Of a DNA stretch of 64,000 nt, positions 63,467 through 64,000 are shown one piece after another. Origin of the DNA: Deltaproteobacteria bacterium. GTDB taxonomy: Bacteria; Myxococcota; Myxococcia; Myxococcales; SZAS-1. Location: NCBI GenBank assembly GCA_018266075.1, contig JAFEBB010000034.1, positions 1 through 64,000 on the forward strand. Reading direction: 5' to 3'. Under the pieces are notes generated by a model. It was not told the DNA's origin and ran no database searches. It saw only the letters and a program-made list of their open reading frames with translations. How positions within the stretch are numbered: position 1 is the stretch's first letter; each line of letters starts with the position of its first letter. A program made the position numbers and the translations under genes.

Positions 63467-64000
63467 CTCGCATCGCGCCGGCAGCGCGCATCCAGCGCGA
63501 CACCCGGCCGCAGCGCACGTTTCGTGCGCGCGCCGATGCGCACCTGGAAGCGCTCCGACGCGGAACGGATCCGACTCGGATCCAGCAACTCGCATCGGCG
63601 CTCGCGCGCTCTCCGGCCCACCGTGCGCGCCTGGCTGCGCTCGGGCTCGCGCCGCGCGATCTTCGCTCGCTCGACGACCTTCCGCACTTCCCCACCCTCT
63701 CGCGCGCGGAGCTCGCCGAGCAGTGGGACGCATTTCCCGTCGTCGACGTCGAGCGCGAGCTGAGCGTGGCCAGGAGCTCGGGCACCACCGGCGAGCCCGT
63801 GCGCGTCGTGCGCGACGCCTACGACAACCTGCACATGTGGACGGTGCTGCGCTTCTGGCTGGAGCGGCTCGGCATCGCGCTGCCGCCGCGGCCGCGGGTG
63901 GTGCTGCTCGACGCGCTGCCGGGCGGGCTCGAGTACTCGGTGCGCGTTCCGCTGCTGGGCGACGGCGCGCTGCATCGACTCTCGACCACGCGCATCGACG
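63448..64000 (+). CDS. adenylate-forming enzyme, PaaK/CapK-like (N-terminal part, cut by window end)
   Basis: 184 residues visible before the window ends. SSGTTGEP is the phosphate-binding loop of the acyl-CoA synthetase/adenylate-forming superfamily; LPHFPTLSRAELAEQWDAF just before it is typical of the phenylacetate-CoA ligase/CapK group. The start is either the ATG at 63448, overlapping the previous gene by 19 bases, or the GTG at 63463 in GTGA overlap like others in this cluster. Whether it functionally belongs to the MoxR cluster is unclear. Confidence 0.82.
   Translation, partial: MDARAVTRIAPAARIQRDTRPQRTFRARADAHLEALRRGTDPTRIQQLASALARSPAHRARLAALGLAPRDLRSLDDLPHFPTLSRAELAEQWDAFPVVDVERELSVARSSGTTGEPVRVVRDAYDNLHMWTVLRFWLERLGIALPPRPRVVLLDALPGGLEYSVRVPLLGDGALHRLSTTRID

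Overview
The window looks like chromosomal DNA of a Myxococcota (myxobacteria-type) bacterium. The basis is the very high GC content, the many lipoproteins with Asp-Ala-Gly, Ser/Thr/Gly or Cys-rich linkers, a Ser/Thr protein kinase with an HRDVNP catalytic loop, an FHA protein, a hybrid class III cyclase, several PEGA-domain proteins and a Gram-negative Lpt system. I see no rRNA, tRNA, IS element, integrase, phage block or CRISPR array. Genus cannot be fixed from the sequence alone.

Layout. 1-5140: a terminator, a DUF1223 protein, a CNNM/CorC-type CBS membrane protein, a lipoprotein paired with a Ser/Thr kinase, and glycogen synthase. 5248-13574: a large vWA lipoprotein, a coupled pair made of a FlgO/TolB-like protein and a cyclase-CHAT-FlgO fusion, and a PD-(D/E)XK nuclease with an iron-sulfur-type Cys set. 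13644-21904: five same-strand exported proteins (PEGA/TPR, kelch-like, FecR-like, beta-barrel, TIG/Cys-rich), four of them closely packed in coupled pairs. 22062-26762: a macro-domain protein, a condensation-fold acyltransferase, and a FIST sensor coupled to a histidine kinase. 26768-34771: a complete, tightly overlapping histidine operon hisD-hisC/HAD-hisB-hisH-hisA-hisF-hisIE-hisZ-hisG.

34790-45170: a Cys-rich lipoprotein, a membrane histidine kinase, an M16 peptidase, a porin behind a clear Fur box, a TetR regulator, HtpX and two PEGA proteins. 45217-52188: an acyl-CoA dehydrogenase with palindromic operators, then two copies of a 'small lipoprotein + collagen-like protein' module flanking a GT-C type glycosyltransferase; the lipoprotein of the first copy carries a frameshift. 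52304-57968: a phosphohexomutase, an FHA protein, and the lptC-lptA-lptB-rpoN cluster. 58278-64000: a MoxR AAA+ ATPase, a HELGH metallopeptidase-vWA fusion and three proteins I cannot assign, all overlapping or nearly so, ending in an adenylate-forming enzyme cut by the window edge.

How it fits together. The histidine operon carries all pathway steps only if the HAD domain fused to HisC is the histidinol-phosphate phosphatase. The cyclase-CHAT protein and its coupled partner look like a signalling/protease unit. The MoxR-peptidase-vWA run looks like a chaperone-peptidase complex. The 13644-21904 and 47193-52188 regions are dedicated to the cell surface. Many transcription units carry a TANNNT hexamer only 6-10 bases before the start codon, suggesting leaderless or nearly leaderless mRNAs. 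The least explained items are the MoxR/HELGH-vWA cluster and the cyclase-CHAT pair.
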